Under the pieces are notes generated by a model that saw only the letters and a list, made by a program, of their open reading frames with translations, did not search any database and was not told the DNA's origin. Made by a program: the position numbers and the translations under genes. DNA of 64,000 nucleotides from Lachnospiraceae bacterium (lineage in GTDB: Bacteria; Bacillota; Clostridia; Lachnospirales; Lachnospiraceae), in the NCBI GenBank assembly GCA_016283775.1, contig JAEENL010000141.1, forward strand, positions 33,376 to 97,375, in the 5' to 3' direction. This document shows, in pieces, positions 35,185-43,085 of this stretch. Numbering within the stretch: the stretch's first letter is position 1; each line of letters begins with the position of its first letter.

Positions 35185-35625
35185 TTGACGGAAAATATCA
35201 ATGCACGCATAGAATGCGAAATCGATGTAAAGGCATATATCCAAAACCTTAAATATGCGATAAACAATGGGGCACGGATTAATTTTCAGGCTGAGAGGCG
35301 CGTTGATGATGACAGGGATGTGCGGTACACTAATCTGTATACGGTGGAAAAATTATTTCCGAATGAAAATCCTATCAATGCACTGAAAAAAGAATTGTTG
35401 ACTCTTTCGGTGGAAGAATATTTGCGGACTGTAAAAGATCTCAGATTTCCTGAGCGTAGTGAAATGCGCGAATTTGGAAGAGTTTACAATGGGAATGAAG
35501 ATGTTTACATAAAGATCCGTGTGGAGCTTTTAGGTCAATATGGCGAGACAACGACTTTTGTGATGTCGTTTCATTTTGCGGAAAGAGCGTTTTCACCTGA
35601 AATGTTTCCCTATAAGAAACAGTAA
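35185..35625 (+). CDS. MqsR-like toxin (predicted mRNA interferase)
   Basis: A 146-residue protein starting at TTG 35185, 6 nt after AAGGGG. Its second half follows the E. coli MqsR pattern: a helix with LSVEEYLRTVKDL corresponding to LSESDFYKSMT, then RVYNGNEDVYIKIRVELL and TFVMSFHFAE corresponding to VYLKITVIHDVLIVSFKE. MqsR is a RelE-fold ribonuclease cutting at GCU. Catalytic residues could not be assigned with certainty. Toxin-first order and an adjacent MqsA-like antitoxin support the call. It is longer than MqsR (98 residues), with an extra N-terminal helix. Confidence 0.6.
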   Translation: MTENINARIECEIDVKAYIQNLKYAINNGARINFQAERRVDDDRDVRYTNLYTVEKLFPNENPINALKKELLTLSVEEYLRTVKDLRFPERSEMREFGRVYNGNEDVYIKIRVELLGQYGETTTFVMSFHFAERAFSPEMFPYKKQ

Positions 35626-35637
35626 AGGAGCATGTTT

Positions 35638-36666
35638 ATGAGAATGAAGGTCTTGAAAAGCGAAAAAAAGCTTTGTCTGTGTTGCATGAAAGAACATGAT
35701 GTCAAGACTGTTCAGGTCAAAGAACAGACGATTTTCAAAAACAGCAATGTCATTTTTGATGCCGTTTATTTTTATTGTGATGTAGCGGACGAATTATATG
35801 GGGATGAGCAACAAATTGAAAAAAATGACATAACGTTAAAAGATGAGTATCGTAAGAGCGAAGGCCTTCTTACTTCCGGTGAAATAGAATCCATTCGCGG
35901 TAAATATGGCATTACTCAAAGCGATTTGTGCGTTTTGCTCGGATGGGGAGGAAAAACCATAACCCGATACGAGGGACATCAGGTTCAAGATAAAGCCCAT
36001 GATTCGATCCTAAAAAAGATTGACAATGATCCTGAGTGGTTTTTGGATCTTTTGATCGAAGCGAAGAATAATCTGCCTGAAGAATCTTATCGCAAATATC
36101 TTGCAATTGCAAATCTTTTATATGAGGCAGACCGCGATATGTATCTCAGAAAAGCGATAGAGGCGGACTATGCAAAGTATCGGGGCAATAAACTCTTTCA
36201 GGGCAATATAGAACTTTCGCTGGATAAGGTTGTGGATGTAATACGCTATTTTTCATCATCTTTGGCGGTGACCGGGTTATTTAAGGTTAAACTCATGAAA
36301 CTCATGTGGTATGCCGATGCTTTATCTTACAAGAAAAGAGGTTTTGCTATAACAGGTCTGATTTATCTGGCGCTTCCGATGGGAGCAGTACCGGTCGGAC
36401 ATGATTCTATTATTGATCTCAAAGGAGTACCTTGCGAGGAAGTGGATATAGGAGAAAGTACGGCTTATCATTTTTCTCTGAGTGGTGAATCCTTGTTTCC
36501 TGCGCTCTCAGAGGATGATAAAGAGATATTGGATGCTGTGATAAAAAAACTTGGAAAAATGTCAAAGGACGAAATAGTCTCTTTTATGCACAAGGAGCGT
36601 GCTTATAAAGAGACTGCTCCCAGAGATGTTATCCATTTTAAGTTTGCAGAAAGCCTGCAGATCTAA
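35638..36666 (+). CDS. Antitoxin: MqsA-like zinc/HTH part plus Panacea/SocA domain
   Basis: A 342-residue protein. Residues 1-45 resemble the YgiT/MqsA zinc finger (CLCC, then FYCDVAD, where the last expected Cys is missing). Residues about 75-135 are an XRE-type HTH (GITQSDLCVLLGWGGKTITRYEG) close to the MqsA DNA-binding domain. Residues about 190-320 match the SocA/Panacea (DUF4065) region: KLMKLMWYADALSYKKRGFAITG, LPMGAVPVGHDS. Panacea domains neutralise diverse toxins. ATG 35638 has SD AAAGGAG at 7 nt; an ATG at 35632 is too close to it. It is co-transcribed with the upstream toxin gene, 12 nt apart. Confidence 0.75.
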   Translation: MRMKVLKSEKKLCLCCMKEHDVKTVQVKEQTIFKNSNVIFDAVYFYCDVADELYGDEQQIEKNDITLKDEYRKSEGLLTSGEIESIRGKYGITQSDLCVLLGWGGKTITRYEGHQVQDKAHDSILKKIDNDPEWFLDLLIEAKNNLPEESYRKYLAIANLLYEADRDMYLRKAIEADYAKYRGNKLFQGNIELSLDKVVDVIRYFSSSLAVTGLFKVKLMKLMWYADALSYKKRGFAITGLIYLALPMGAVPVGHDSIIDLKGVPCEEVDIGESTAYHFSLSGESLFPALSEDDKEILDAVIKKLGKMSKDEIVSFMHKERAYKETAPRDVIHFKFAESLQI

Positions 36667-36682
36667 ACAGACCTAATCTGCA

Positions 36683-36711
36683 AGTTTGCGGTCGAAATTT
36701 CCGACCGCAAA
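36683..36711. repeat. Inverted repeat after the antitoxin gene
   Basis: TTTGCGGTCG/CGACCGCAAA with a short AT-rich loop forms a 10-bp perfect hairpin without a T-tract. Confidence 0.6.
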
Positions 36712-36726
36712 TATAACTCCAAAGGT

Positions 36727-36761
36727 AAAAAAATCAGGCAGGCCCTATTCGGGTCTGCCTG
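36727..36761 (-). terminator. Terminator overlapping the end of the GT2 gene
   Basis: On the minus strand CAGGCAGACCC/GGGCCTGCCTG is followed by A and seven T. The 5' arm and loop encode the last residues and the TAG stop of the glycosyltransferase. Confidence 0.85.
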
Positions 36762-38346
36762 TAACTATATTGTTTATCCATGCCTTAATCGCGCGGGCCA
36801 TGACGGGGCGTATGCGCGCGGCGTCGAGGAGGGGATTGAAATCGGTCTGGGGACCGTGAATGAAGCTGCTTAATATCGCATTGAACCTGCACTCGTCCGA
36901 AAGCCAGACGATCCCTTTTTCGGAGAGGCTTTCGGGCGTGTATATCATTTCATACATTTTTCTGCCTGCGGAAACGGATTCCACGAGCAGGTTTGAAACA
37001 AGCGTGCCGTCGAGGCCAAGTTCCGCAGCGCGGATGAGCTCGGTCTCGGACATCTTGTAGAGCAGGTACAGATAGCGCACAGGCGCCGCATTTTCAAAGT
37101 AGGACAGAAGATTCAAAAGTTCAGGCGCGTCAAAGCAATGCTCAGTGCTCTCGATCAGAGCATCCATCGAAGCCTTGAAATCCTCAGGGGAAAGCGCAAG
37201 GATGAGATCGGGTATCCTGTCGCCATCGGTGCAGGAGGCCAGTTCTTCAAGGCCTTCGCTTTTTACCGTGGTCTGTATCATGTTTGCTTCGCAGTATTTC
37301 AGGTAATCCCGCGCGTTCTTTTCATATTCCGCCGAGGTAAAACGCCGGAAATCCACGGCATCCTCTTTAAAGCGAAGTTCATCATCGTTCTTTAAGATGT
37401 TGATCGAAGACAGATATCTGTCAATATGGCGGATTGCCTGTTCCGCATCGCCGTTTATCAGGCAAAGCCGCATGAGCGCGTAGTTTGCCGCGGCTTCGGC
37501 GGTGGTGTTAAGGACTTCCATGCCTTCAAGGTGTGAATATTCGCGCTCTGCGGTGAACACATCATATCCGAGCGCCTCATAGAGCGGAAAACGGAGCGTG
37601 AGGAGCCACTGATAATTCGGGTCGTTCACGCTTTCTTTAAATTCTTCCAGAGTCTTTAGCAGATAATCCAGAGCCCTCTCATTGTCAAACGTCGAAAGCT
37701 CAAGCGCCATCTGTGTCCTGAGCCTCAGGTCCTTCGGCGAGTCCTTGATCTCAAGTTCCAAAAGAGGTACATTCCGCTTGTGGTGCGCAATGCGCTCCTC
37801 TTCAGTGTTGTAGATGTATCCGTAGTGATGGACAAAAGCGGAAAAAGTCTTGCAGGGGAGGCGGAGATAGTTAAAATGCTCATGTATCCGACCCTCAAAG
37901 CACAGGCTTTTTGTGCGTTTGCACATCCTTGCAACCGTCGCTTCTCCGTATGCACTGCCGTCGCGCTCGGTGTAGTTTCTCTGGATGTATGTGGCGCTGC
38001 TGTAGTTCTTATATTCTCCGGTCTTAAAGAAATCAAGGATCTCGGAAACATCGTCAAACCATTCGTCGTCATCGAGATACATGAACCACTCGCCCGTTGC
38101 GGGCGTAAGCGTTGCGTTTCGCGCAGCGGAAAAGTCGTTCACCCAGTCGAAATGAAATACTTTATCTGCGTATTTGTTCGCGATAGCAAGCGATCCGTCG
38201 CTGAGCTCCGGGCCAATGGTGTCGACCGCGATTATTTCAGCGATGCCGGCGTTTTTCAGCGGCATCAGGGAGCTTAAGCATTTTTCTATCGATCCTATTC
38301 TGTTCGAAACGAGCAGCCCTATCGAGAGGGCTTTGTTTTCAGCCAT
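36745..38346 (-). CDS. GT2 glycosyltransferase, same family as 33260
   Basis: A 533-residue member of the local GT2 family: LLVSNRIGS, VDTIGPELSDGS, VNDFSAARNATL and DDDEWFDD (92-99). A helical middle follows, then a C-terminal domain (MYEMIYTPESLSEKGIVWL, ECRFNAIL, AARIRPVMARAI) shared with the 611-residue paralogue. Its codons are GC-richer than those of the paralogue, closer to flanking core genes, suggesting it is an older resident or a different acquisition. It lies at the right edge of the island, 12 nt downstream of the aminopeptidase gene on the same strand, so they may share a transcript. Confidence 0.82.
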   Translation of the reverse strand: MAENKALSIGLLVSNRIGSIEKCLSSLMPLKNAGIAEIIAVDTIGPELSDGSLAIANKYADKVFHFDWVNDFSAARNATLTPATGEWFMYLDDDEWFDDVSEILDFFKTGEYKNYSSATYIQRNYTERDGSAYGEATVARMCKRTKSLCFEGRIHEHFNYLRLPCKTFSAFVHHYGYIYNTEEERIAHHKRNVPLLELEIKDSPKDLRLRTQMALELSTFDNERALDYLLKTLEEFKESVNDPNYQWLLTLRFPLYEALGYDVFTAEREYSHLEGMEVLNTTAEAAANYALMRLCLINGDAEQAIRHIDRYLSSINILKNDDELRFKEDAVDFRRFTSAEYEKNARDYLKYCEANMIQTTVKSEGLEELASCTDGDRIPDLILALSPEDFKASMDALIESTEHCFDAPELLNLLSYFENAAPVRYLYLLYKMSETELIRAAELGLDGTLVSNLLVESVSAGRKMYEMIYTPESLSEKGIVWLSDECRFNAILSSFIHGPQTDFNPLLDAARIRPVMARAIKAWINNIVTGRPE

Positions 38347-38358
38347 TTCCGACTCCTG

Positions 38359-39669
38359 TCAGTTTTTGTAAAATTCCTTCATGAGTTTTGTCAGGTCTTC
38401 CTCGTCCTTAAGCCCCATAAGCTCGCGGGCCGAGTGCATCGCAAGGATGGGAACACCTATGTCCACAGTGCGCATTGGAAGGTGGCGCGAGATGATGGGA
38501 CCGAGCGTTCCGCCGCCCGCCACATCGGAGTGATTTGCAAACTTTGTGTATTTTGCTCCTGCTTTTTCGCAGAGTGCCACAGCGGTAGCAACGGCAGAAG
38601 TGTCAAAGGTGTATTTCTGATTTGAATTGAGCTTCAGCACAACTCCGGAGTTGAGCCCGCAGTGGTTCACAGGATCGTATTTTTCACCATGAGCCGGATG
38701 AACGGCGTGAGCCACATCCACCGAGAAAAGGAAGCTTCCTGAAATGGAGTCGAGAAGCGCATCGTCGTTGAACTTGAGGCTGTGATAGATCTTTTTCAGC
38801 ACGTTTTCAAGAAGTTCGGAATCCGCGCCCTGCTTTGTACCGCTTCCGATCTCCTCATGATCGAAAAGGACCGCGACATTGATGCCGTCTTTCCGCGCGC
38901 TGCCTGTGATCCCTGAGAGGAGCGCATAGCAGGAAGTGAGGTTGTCGAGACGCGGGGAGGAGATCATGTCGGAATTAAGCCCCACGATCTCGGGCTTGTC
39001 GGTGTTGTAAACATAAAGGTCAAAATCCAGGATGTCCTTTACGTCGCATTTTAACTCGGCCGCGACCGCATTCAGGAAATATGCGTTCTTTTCGTTGTCC
39101 TTGCTGTCTTTGCCTTTATTTTCGTTGCTTTCATCCTTGACTACAGGTCCGAGGATCGGAAGCATGTCGCTCTGGGATTTGAGCTCCACGCCCTTGTTCA
39201 CTTCGCGGTTAAAGTGGATCGCAAGGTTGGGGATCGTCACAACAGGACGCTTGAAATCAAGATATTTTATCACGGGCGCGTATGCGTTTTTCCCGCGAAG
39301 AGCCACTATTCCCGCAATGGAAAGAGGCCTGTCGAGCCATGTGTTCTTTATGGGACCGCCGTAGATCTCAGTGTCGATCTTAAGATAATCTCCGCCCTGC
39401 ATTTCCGCCTTGGGCTTGATGTGAAGGCACGGATGGTCGGTGTGCGCCGCGGCAATGTGAAACTGCTGCTTTGCGGTCGTTTTTTCACCTATCGTGAAAG
39501 CGATGATAGATGTGGAAAATACGGAAAGAAAGTACTTGCCGCCCTTTTCGAGCTTGAAAGGCTCATCGAGCCTGAGTTCGGTAAAGCCCTGTTTTTTAAG
39601 CATTTCGGCGGATGTCTTTACCACCTGGTGAGGCGTGACGCCCTTTTCAAGATATTCCAATATGTCCAT
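38359..39669 (-). CDS. M18 family aminopeptidase
   Basis: A 436-residue cytoplasmic zinc aminopeptidase of family M18. Metal-ligand blocks visible are AAHTDHPCLHIKP (near residue 85), NSDMISSPRLDN, the catalytic FDHEEIGSGTKQGA segment, and SVDVAHAVHP with GGTLGPIISR near the end. M18 enzymes remove acidic or neutral N-terminal residues as large multimers. ATG 39669 follows AAGGAG. A longer frame to 39786 lacks a ribosome site and adds a non-homologous N-terminus. Confidence 0.92.
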   Translation of the reverse strand: MDILEYLEKGVTPHQVVKTSAEMLKKQGFTELRLDEPFKLEKGGKYFLSVFSTSIIAFTIGEKTTAKQQFHIAAAHTDHPCLHIKPKAEMQGGDYLKIDTEIYGGPIKNTWLDRPLSIAGIVALRGKNAYAPVIKYLDFKRPVVTIPNLAIHFNREVNKGVELKSQSDMLPILGPVVKDESNENKGKDSKDNEKNAYFLNAVAAELKCDVKDILDFDLYVYNTDKPEIVGLNSDMISSPRLDNLTSCYALLSGITGSARKDGINVAVLFDHEEIGSGTKQGADSELLENVLKKIYHSLKFNDDALLDSISGSFLFSVDVAHAVHPAHGEKYDPVNHCGLNSGVVLKLNSNQKYTFDTSAVATAVALCEKAGAKYTKFANHSDVAGGGTLGPIISRHLPMRTVDIGVPILAMHSARELMGLKDEEDLTKLMKEFYKN

Positions 39670-39807
39670 GAGAATCTCCTTTTGACGTACAGAAATAGTT
39701 TTGTTAATTCTATCATATTTTTTTTGTATTTGGTATAATAATCGCAACGTAACAAAATTATTCTGTCGGGCCGCAAAACATACCACACGGCAGGACGCGG
39801 AGGATAT

Positions 39808-40530
39808 ATGATCATCAGAGGCATTTCAAAACTCACACTTCTTGATTTTCCGGGGCATATAGCATGTACGGTCTTTACGGGAGGCTGCAATTTCCGCTGT
39901 CCGTACTGCCACAATGCGGGACTGGTGCTGGATGCGCCCGAATATCCCGAGATCCCCGAGGATGAGTTTTTTGATTTTCTGGAAAGCAGGAAAAACAAGC
40001 TGGAAGGCGTGTGCATAACAGGCGGCGAGCCTACATTGAACAGCGGTCTTCCGGAATTCATAAAAAAAATAAAGCAGGCCGGCTTTAATGTAAAACTTGA
40101 CACAAACGGGTATCTCCCCGATGTTCTGGAAAGCCTGATAAAGTCGGGTGATCTGGACATGATCGCGATGGACATAAAAAATTCGCCCGAAAAATACGCG
40201 CTCACGGCGGGGCTTGACGAGGCGCATTTCGACCTGGAAAAGATAAAGCGCTCGGTCGAGATGATAAAGAACTCAGGCATCGCCTATGAATTCCGCACCA
40301 CAGTGGCGCGCCCGTTCCACGAGCTTTCCGACATGACACGCATAGGTGAATGGCTTGCGGGACCGTCACCATATTTTATCCAGAATTACAAGGAATCGGC
40401 GGAACCTCTGTGCTTTAAGGAGCACAAGGACCTTCATCCCGCTCCATATTCCGAAGACGAACTCACGGCATTTCTGGATGAAGTAAAAAAATACCTTCCG
40501 AACGCGCATGTGCGCGGCAGAGAGGATTGA
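39808..40530 (+). CDS. nrdG: Anaerobic ribonucleotide reductase activating protein, NrdG-like
   Basis: A 240-residue radical-SAM protein. CNFRCPYC (Cys27, 31, 34) binds the 4Fe-4S cluster with SAM, and the TGGEPTLN block near residue 71 contacts SAM. The opening IIRGISKLTLLDFPGHIACTVF is typical of the longer NrdG subfamily, which installs the glycyl radical on class III ribonucleotide reductase. No nrdD is nearby, so activation of another glycyl-radical enzyme is not excluded. The following acetyltransferase gene starts 2 nt after the stop. Confidence 0.88.
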   Translation: MIIRGISKLTLLDFPGHIACTVFTGGCNFRCPYCHNAGLVLDAPEYPEIPEDEFFDFLESRKNKLEGVCITGGEPTLNSGLPEFIKKIKQAGFNVKLDTNGYLPDVLESLIKSGDLDMIAMDIKNSPEKYALTAGLDEAHFDLEKIKRSVEMIKNSGIAYEFRTTVARPFHELSDMTRIGEWLAGPSPYFIQNYKESAEPLCFKEHKDLHPAPYSEDELTAFLDEVKKYLPNAHVRGRED

Positions 40531-40531
40531 T

Positions 40532-41110
40532 ATGGATTTTCTGTACGAGACAAAACATCTTTACATACGGACTCTGATCGATGACGACGCGGGGATATTG
40601 CTGGACTACTGCAAGCGGAATGCCGGCTTTTTTTCGGAGTATGAAACGGAATATCCTGAAAATTATTTCACCGAAGAATACCAGCGGATGCTGATAAAAG
40701 GCTATATGCAGCAGTTTTTAAAGAGCACCGGCGTGAGATATTATCTGTTTGAAAAAGACAACGACGAGCGGATCGTGGGCACTGTGGGGCTTTCGAGAAT
40801 CATCTGCGGAGAAGAGCGGAGCGCGGTGCTTTCCTACAAGCTTGACCGCGATTTCTGCGGGAAAGGGTATGCGACGGAGGCTTGCGCGGAGCTTTTGAAC
40901 CGCGCCGCAAAAGGCTTCAGGCTGCACCGCATCGAAGCTGATATTCTCCCCGGAAACGTAAAGTCTGTAGCAGTGGCCGAACGACTTGGTTTTAAACACG
41001 AAGGAAAGGCAAGATTGTCGCACAGAGTGGGAAACGCGTGGGCAGACCATGAGCGCTATTCGCTGATCATCGGTGTTGACGAGTTACCCCCGGCTTACTC
41101 TCGCTCTTGA
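40532..41110 (+). CDS. GNAT acetyltransferase, RimJ/RimL type
   Basis: A 192-residue GNAT-fold N-acetyltransferase. It has the N-terminal L-x-IRTL-x-DDDA pattern of the RimJ/L group, the acetyl-CoA loop DRDFCGKGYATEACAELL (near residue 110) and NVKSVAVAERLGFKHEGKAR near 150. The substrate may be a ribosomal protein N-terminus or an amino group on a small molecule. ATG 40532 follows GAGG and fits the family start. It forms an operon with nrdG. Confidence 0.87.
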   Translation: MDFLYETKHLYIRTLIDDDAGILLDYCKRNAGFFSEYETEYPENYFTEEYQRMLIKGYMQQFLKSTGVRYYLFEKDNDERIVGTVGLSRIICGEERSAVLSYKLDRDFCGKGYATEACAELLNRAAKGFRLHRIEADILPGNVKSVAVAERLGFKHEGKARLSHRVGNAWADHERYSLIIGVDELPPAYSRS

Positions 41111-41135
41111 AAAATTGCAAGTTTAATGTTAAAAT
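41107..41135 (+). promoter_or_regulatory. Promoter of the SmsC-SmsB-like pair
   Basis: TTGAAA (41107-41112), a 17-nt spacer and TAAAAT (41130-41135), beginning within the end of the acetyltransferase gene. Confidence 0.7.
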
Positions 41136-41182
41136 CCTCTGACACAACACAACTGTCGTTTTTAAAGAAAGGACTTATATAA

Positions 41183-41908
41183 ATGCTTGAACTGAAAAAT
41201 ATCTCATATCTTGTCGATGAGCAGAGCACCACAAAAGAGATAATCCGTGACGTTTCGTTCAAGGTCGATGAGCGCTTTGTTGCGATCACAGGACCAAACG
41301 GCGGCGGAAAATCCACCATCGCAAAGATAGTTGCCGGTATCGTGAAGCCCACATCCGGCAGGATCATCTTTGACGGTACCGACATCACCGACATGAACAT
41401 CACGGAGCGCGCAAGGCTCGGCATCAGCTATGCGTTCCAGCAGCCCGTAAGATTTAAGGGCATCACTGTAAAGGACCTCATAAAACTCGCCGCAGGAAAT
41501 GAAAAAGGAAACGTGGATATCTGCGGCGTTCTGTCGGAAGTGGGACTCTGCGCGAAGGACTACATCAACCGCGAAGTGAATGCATCACTTTCCGGAGGAG
41601 AGCTTAAGCGCATCGAGATCGCTATGATACTCGCGCGCGGAACAAAGTTTTCCATATTTGACGAGCCCGAAGCGGGCATCGATCTCTGGAGCTTCCAGAG
41701 CCTTATCAAGGTTTTTGAAAAAATGTATGAGCGTACAAACGGCTCGATCCTCATTATCTCGCACCAGGAGCGCATCCTGGACATTGCGGATCGTATCGTT
41801 GTGATCGCAAACGGCGAAGTGAGCGCGGAAGGAAAGAAAGAGGACATCCTTCCCGAGCTTCTTGCGGGCACTGCCGCATGCCCGGCACTCACGGAAAAGA
41901 TGAAGTGA
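41183..41908 (+). CDS. smsC: Fe-S assembly ATPase, SufC/SmsC-like
   Basis: A 241-residue ABC ATPase. Walker A GPNGGGKST (37-45), Q-loop FQQPVRFKG, signature LSGGELKR (about 136-143) and Walker B FSIFDEPEAGID (about 155-166) are intact. Together with the next gene it forms the two-gene SufC-SufB-like set, described in anaerobes and archaea as the minimal SMS system, that assembles Fe-S clusters. No sufS, sufU or sufD is present, so sulfur would come from another desulfurase or from sulfide. AAAGGAC precedes the ATG. Confidence 0.85.
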   Translation: MLELKNISYLVDEQSTTKEIIRDVSFKVDERFVAITGPNGGGKSTIAKIVAGIVKPTSGRIIFDGTDITDMNITERARLGISYAFQQPVRFKGITVKDLIKLAAGNEKGNVDICGVLSEVGLCAKDYINREVNASLSGGELKRIEIAMILARGTKFSIFDEPEAGIDLWSFQSLIKVFEKMYERTNGSILIISHQERILDIADRIVVIANGEVSAEGKKEDILPELLAGTAACPALTEKMK

Positions 41909-41945
41909 TCGTTCCAAGGAACGGATCCGGATACAGGAGAAAAAT

Positions 41946-42863
41946 ATGGATCAGATACAAAAGACATTGCTTGAAGAGATAGCGGGGCTTCACGAAGTTC
42001 CGCAGGGAGCATACAACATCCGTGTGAACGGCGGGCTCGAATCCCGCAACACCACGGAAAACATCGACATAGTCACAAAGACGGACGTTTCCGGGATCGA
42101 CATCTATTTCAAACCCGGCACAAAAAAGGAGAGCGTGCACATCCCCGTGCTCCTCTCACAGACAGGCCTCAAGGAAACGGTCTACAATGATTTCCATGTA
42201 GGCGATGACTGCGACATCACGATAATCGCAGGCTGCGGCATACACAACGGCGGGGACCGCGATTCGGAGCATTCCGGCATCCACTCTTTCTACATTGGGA
42301 AAAACTGCCATGTCCGCTATGTTGAAAAGCATTACGGTTCGGGTGAAGGCACCGGAGAAAGGATAATGAATCCCACGACAAATCTTGAGCTTGGCGAAAA
42401 TTCGACGCTTGAGATGGAAATGGTGCAGATAAAAGGCGTGGATTCCACGATCCGTACCACAAACGGCGTGGTCGGAAAGAACGGAAGTCTTACGATCAAG
42501 GAGAGCATCATGACTCACGGACATCAGACTGCGGAATCGCATTTCCGTGTGGAGATGAACGGCGAAAAATCGCATGTGAACCTCGTTTCGAGATCTGTTG
42601 CGAGAGACGAGTCGAAGCAGCTTTTCTGTTCTGAGATAGTGGGAAATGCGGAATGCACGGGACACTCGGAGTGCGACGGCATCATCATGGATCATTCGTC
42701 GGTTTCCGCAGAGCCGCAGCTTACCGCAAACTGCATCGATGCGGAGCTCATTCATGAGGCAGCCATCGGAAAGATCGCGGGAGAGCAGCTTACAAAGCTC
42801 ATGACGCTGGGACTTACCGAGCAGGAAGCGGAAGAACAGATAATAAACGGATTTTTGAAGTAA
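41946..42863 (+). CDS. smsB: Fe-S scaffold, SufB/SmsB-like
   Basis: A 305-residue beta-helix scaffold of the SufB/SufD superfamily, shorter than SufB of the full SUF system (about 465 residues), as expected for the minimal system. The core includes FHVGDDCDITIIAGCGIHNGG, HYGSGEGTGERI, SRSVARDESKQLFCSEI and the C-terminal IDAELIHEAAIGKIAGEQL that binds the ATPase. Candidate cluster ligands are the conserved Cys and His in AGCGIH and in the GHSECDGIIMDHSS region. It lies 37 nt after the ATPase gene. Confidence 0.87.
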   Translation: MDQIQKTLLEEIAGLHEVPQGAYNIRVNGGLESRNTTENIDIVTKTDVSGIDIYFKPGTKKESVHIPVLLSQTGLKETVYNDFHVGDDCDITIIAGCGIHNGGDRDSEHSGIHSFYIGKNCHVRYVEKHYGSGEGTGERIMNPTTNLELGENSTLEMEMVQIKGVDSTIRTTNGVVGKNGSLTIKESIMTHGHQTAESHFRVEMNGEKSHVNLVSRSVARDESKQLFCSEIVGNAECTGHSECDGIIMDHSSVSAEPQLTANCIDAELIHEAAIGKIAGEQLTKLMTLGLTEQEAEEQIINGFLK

Positions 42864-42908
42864 ATCTGCGACTATCATAGAGATGCCGAAGGCATCTCGT
42901 CCTTGTAA

Positions 42909-43061
42909 AGAAAAAGGGACCACGATCAGCGCCCGGCGTACACCGGTGCTTTCACGCGGTCCTTTTTCTTTGCCGAATGCAGACATCCGGCTATAAAAGT
43001 CCCTCCCACTGACCCCATATAGGGTGAGCTTCTCCTTGTGGATACCTTCTCCGTATCAACT
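42909..43061 (-). ncRNA. Candidate structured non-coding RNA
   Basis: A strong minus-strand promoter (TTGACA 43096-43091, 17 nt, TAATAT 43073-43068) reads into a region between two convergent gene ends with no open frame. The predicted RNA of about 150 nt has hairpins GATAC-GGAGAAG-GTATC, CTCAC/GTGGGAG, GCCGGATG/CATTCGGC, and a long terminal stem GGACC/GGTCC extended by AAAGAAAAA/TTTTTCTTT that serves as terminator. A further hairpin (GAGATGCC/GGCATCTC) lies just beyond. GGAGAAG occurs twice. It is not recognised as SRP RNA, RNase P or tmRNA; 6S RNA is possible but not shown. Confidence 0.65.
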
Positions 43062-43085
43062 TGCCACATATTACCAAAAAAAGTC

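Noticed and set aside
42909..43061. SRP RNA or RNase P RNA
   Set aside because: The GGAAGGAAGCAGCC-type SRP loop and RNase P conserved blocks were not found, and the length does not fit RNase P.
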